A stretch of 7,083 nt of DNA from JAJTFW01 sp031421935 (GTDB lineage Bacteria; Bacteroidota; Bacteroidia; AKYH767-A; OLB10), in assembly GCA_031421935.1 (NCBI GenBank), contig JANOPQ010000194.1, positions 1 to 7,083 on the forward strand, given 5' to 3'. The first letter of the stretch is position 1. Every line of letters begins with the position of its first letter. A program made the position numbers and the translations under genes. The notes under the pieces are model-generated. The model was given only the letters and a program-made list of their open reading frames with translations. It made no database searches and was not told where the DNA came from. Of this stretch, positions 5,539-7,083 are shown one piece after another.

Positions 5539-5575
5539 CCCCAGACTTATAGCCCCAGACTTTAGTCTGGGGCTA
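5535..5575. repeat. Outer palindrome copy 2 (CCCCAGACT family) with an extra half copy
   Basis: A perfect 12-bp hairpin has arms 5550-5561 (TAGCCCCAGACT) and 5564-5575 (AGTCTGGGGCTA) with a TT loop. A half copy CTAACCCCAGACT at 5535-5547 precedes it and can pair with the same right arm with one mismatch, giving two mutually exclusive stems. The half copy contains the RAYT stop codon. The element lies between two convergent genes and might serve both as a transcription boundary, but no T-run follows on either side. The same family bounds the block on its left at 4571-4602. Confidence 0.8.
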
Positions 5576-5582
5576 GATGAGA

Positions 5583-7076
5583 TCATCTCACCACCACCAA
5601 TTTCCTCCCCACCCATTCATACCCACTCCTTACAACACAAGTATAAACTCCATTACTCAACTCGGGCAACTTCACTAGCTGCAGCGTACTCCAAGCAGGT
5701 AAATTCATGCTGTAAACCATTTGACCTGTCATGTCATAAACTTCAAACCTGCCAGACTTGTTTTGTGGCAATAGATACACAAGTTTAATATATCCATCAC
5801 TTGTTGGGTTGGGCGAAATGCTGAATTTGAAATCATGTTTTATCTCTGCTATCCCAACACTTAAGGTATCGCACACACTTCCTACTACTGGGCCTAAGTT
5901 GTAATTGGGATGATTGGGGACAGCTCTTAATTGAGCATATCCTAAATTGATAGCATGCTGTTGAACATCACAAGCAAGTCCAGCACTATCCGGAAAATTC
6001 ATTTCGTGTAAATGTTGTACTCCGCTACCACTAGTGATGTATATTTTCCCGTTTGCTGCTAAGTACATATTCCAAAAAGATGTAGCGCAACATGTAAGAT
6101 TGGGAGGAGAAATAAAGCCGTCATAAAAAGCAACTGTGTCTACTGTGAGGCTATCAGTATTTATTTGAAATATACGCGAACTACTACAAGCATAAAAAAT
6201 TTTACTAGTATTACTTCTAGATAATCCCCACAACGCTTGCCCTTGTGTCAGCTGAATAACATTTGTATTTGAAAACAGACCTGTGCATCGATCAAAATCA
6301 GATAGAATTACATAGCTGTTCGCCGTTGCTGAATCATAAATTGCATAACAAAACTTATCTCCGTTCAAAGAAAAAGTTGGTTGAGTGGTATTATACCAAG
6401 CACGAGGCATACCTAATTTTTGTATTGAAATATTTATAATACCAACATCTGTTCGCAATAAGACAAACATCGTATCAGTGTTGTGTTTACTTGCTACAAT
6501 CCACCAATCCCTGCCATTAGCATGTTTGCATGAAGTAATACCCCAGTTCAAAGTATCGTTTAGTACTTGCTGATTCTTTGTAACTACTCCACCAAGTCCA
6601 TTGTCAAGGCTGATATCTATTAAACTCTCATAAATCTCAAAAGAAGGGTATGAATATCCATCGTAAGTTGCAGTATGATGATAAAGTAAATACTTTGTTG
6701 TATCTCCAGGATGTGGAAGGAGCATATTATTACCTGACATTGGCAGTCCAGATGCCCAATTAGATGTAATCCCATTCGGATTCAATCCGCTCCCATTTAA
6801 CATCGTATCGTTATTGGCATTCGCAATCCAAACACCATTGCTACTCATTAAAAAATCTCCTTGCGCATCACAGATTGCAGCTTCAGTACCCCAAAAAACC
6901 ATTTTTCTAAACTCAGGAATATGGGTATATGAACTGGAATCGAACACGATTCTTCCTTTAGGATCTTGAAAAAACAAATAACTTCCCAATAGCCATTGAT
7001 GATTATAAAACCCCTGCGCAACAATTTGATTGCTGAGAAATAAAAGCAAAAAAGAAATGTTCAGGATTTTTCTCAT
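5583..7076 (-). CDS. Secreted beta-propeller-like protein with a type IX secretion C-terminal sorting domain
   Basis: A 497-residue protein. The signal peptide MRKILNISFLLLFLSNQIVAQ is probably cleaved at VAQ-GF. The middle (about 25-400) contains repeated beta-strand units with aromatic/Asp-rich turns (KYLLYHHT 128-135, RDWWIVASKH 189-198, GDKFCYAIYD 239-248, NGKIYITSG 342-350), as in WD40-like propellers common in Bacteroidota surface proteins. It closes with VPNHPNYNLGP (386-396) and a GS-x-CDTL motif (399-405), a pattern I recognise from that group. Residues 417-497 form a type A T9SS sorting domain: FSISPNPTSDG (418-428), VYDMTGQMVY (446-455), LSNGVYTCVV (473-482) and the basic end RKLVVVR. 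The protein therefore likely crosses the outer membrane by T9SS, loses this tail and is attached to the surface or released. Ligand or enzyme activity is unknown. It is convergent with the RAYT gene; its promoter lies beyond the window's right end, since only 7 bp precede the start. Confidence 0.85.
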   Translation of the reverse strand: MRKILNISFLLLFLSNQIVAQGFYNHQWLLGSYLFFQDPKGRIVFDSSSYTHIPEFRKMVFWGTEAAICDAQGDFLMSSNGVWIANANNDTMLNGSGLNPNGITSNWASGLPMSGNNMLLPHPGDTTKYLLYHHTATYDGYSYPSFEIYESLIDISLDNGLGGVVTKNQQVLNDTLNWGITSCKHANGRDWWIVASKHNTDTMFVLLRTDVGIINISIQKLGMPRAWYNTTQPTFSLNGDKFCYAIYDSATANSYVILSDFDRCTGLFSNTNVIQLTQGQALWGLSRSNTSKIFYACSSSRIFQINTDSLTVDTVAFYDGFISPPNLTCCATSFWNMYLAANGKIYITSGSGVQHLHEMNFPDSAGLACDVQQHAINLGYAQLRAVPNHPNYNLGPVVGSVCDTLSVGIAEIKHDFKFSISPNPTSDGYIKLVYLLPQNKSGRFEVYDMTGQMVYSMNLPAWSTLQLVKLPELSNGVYTCVVRSGYEWVGRKLVVVR

Positions 7077-7083
7077 CGTACAA

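Noticed and set aside
5578..5590. Small palindrome TGAGATCATCTCA at the T9SS gene's stop
   Set aside because: Only six-base arms around one base, partly coding; likely chance.
5498..5788. 96-codon + strand frame across the RAYT end and the T9SS gene
   Set aside because: It overlaps two well-supported genes, runs through the palindrome, and has a low-complexity Pro/Ser/His composition typical of an antisense shadow.

Overview
The window looks like a chromosome segment from a member of the Bacteroidota, probably an environmental lineage in the Sphingobacteriia/Chitinophagia/Saprospiria range. The evidence is AT-rich DNA, starts without usable Shine-Dalgarno sequences, four lipoproteins whose lipobox Cys is followed by a charged stretch (CTK, CEKE, CKKEE, CKKDDD), a secreted protein with a type IX secretion (T9SS) sorting tail, and a -33/-7 promoter candidate of the Bacteroidota type (TTTG, then TAnnTTTG).

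Layout: (i) 1-117 is the 3' end of an ISL3/ISAon1-like transposase, followed by about 250 bp of non-coding or remnant DNA. (ii) 378-4571 is a compact five-gene operon on the + strand with gaps of only 6-13 bp: two lipoproteins built from DUF4214/DUF1549-like helical repeats, a Tat-exported DUF1501-like protein of the alkaline-phosphatase/sulfatase superfamily, a lipoprotein with one c-type heme site (CX4CH), and a small Ig-like lipoprotein with an acidic DNDGD loop. (iii) 4571-5575 is a 1-kb palindrome-rich block around a REP-associated tyrosine transposase (RAYT, Y1/HUH type). It holds two copies of a CCCCAGACT palindrome at its outer edges, a 69-bp-period array of three GC-rich hairpins plus a collapsed fourth unit, a GGGCTTCAGCCC hairpin just before the gene, and a separate 30-bp AT-rich palindrome. 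(iv) 5583-7076, on the - strand and convergent with the RAYT, encodes a secreted beta-propeller-like T9SS cargo protein.

How the genes may work together: all five operon products carry export signals, four as lipoproteins and one by Tat, so they probably form an envelope-associated assembly. The combination of DUF1501-like protein, cytochrome-c domain and LGR-x-P-x-x-x-E-L helical modules recalls the DUF1501 / DUF1549-DUF1553 / PSCyt1 gene sets known mainly from Planctomycetes, whose function is not well established. Here the modules appear as separate lipoproteins rather than one large fusion. This is the best candidate in the window for a little-described system. The REP/RAYT block is the second point of interest, because palindromes of different families are layered around one transposase gene and two of them touch stop codons. 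Family assignments come from motif recognition by eye; no database search was run.
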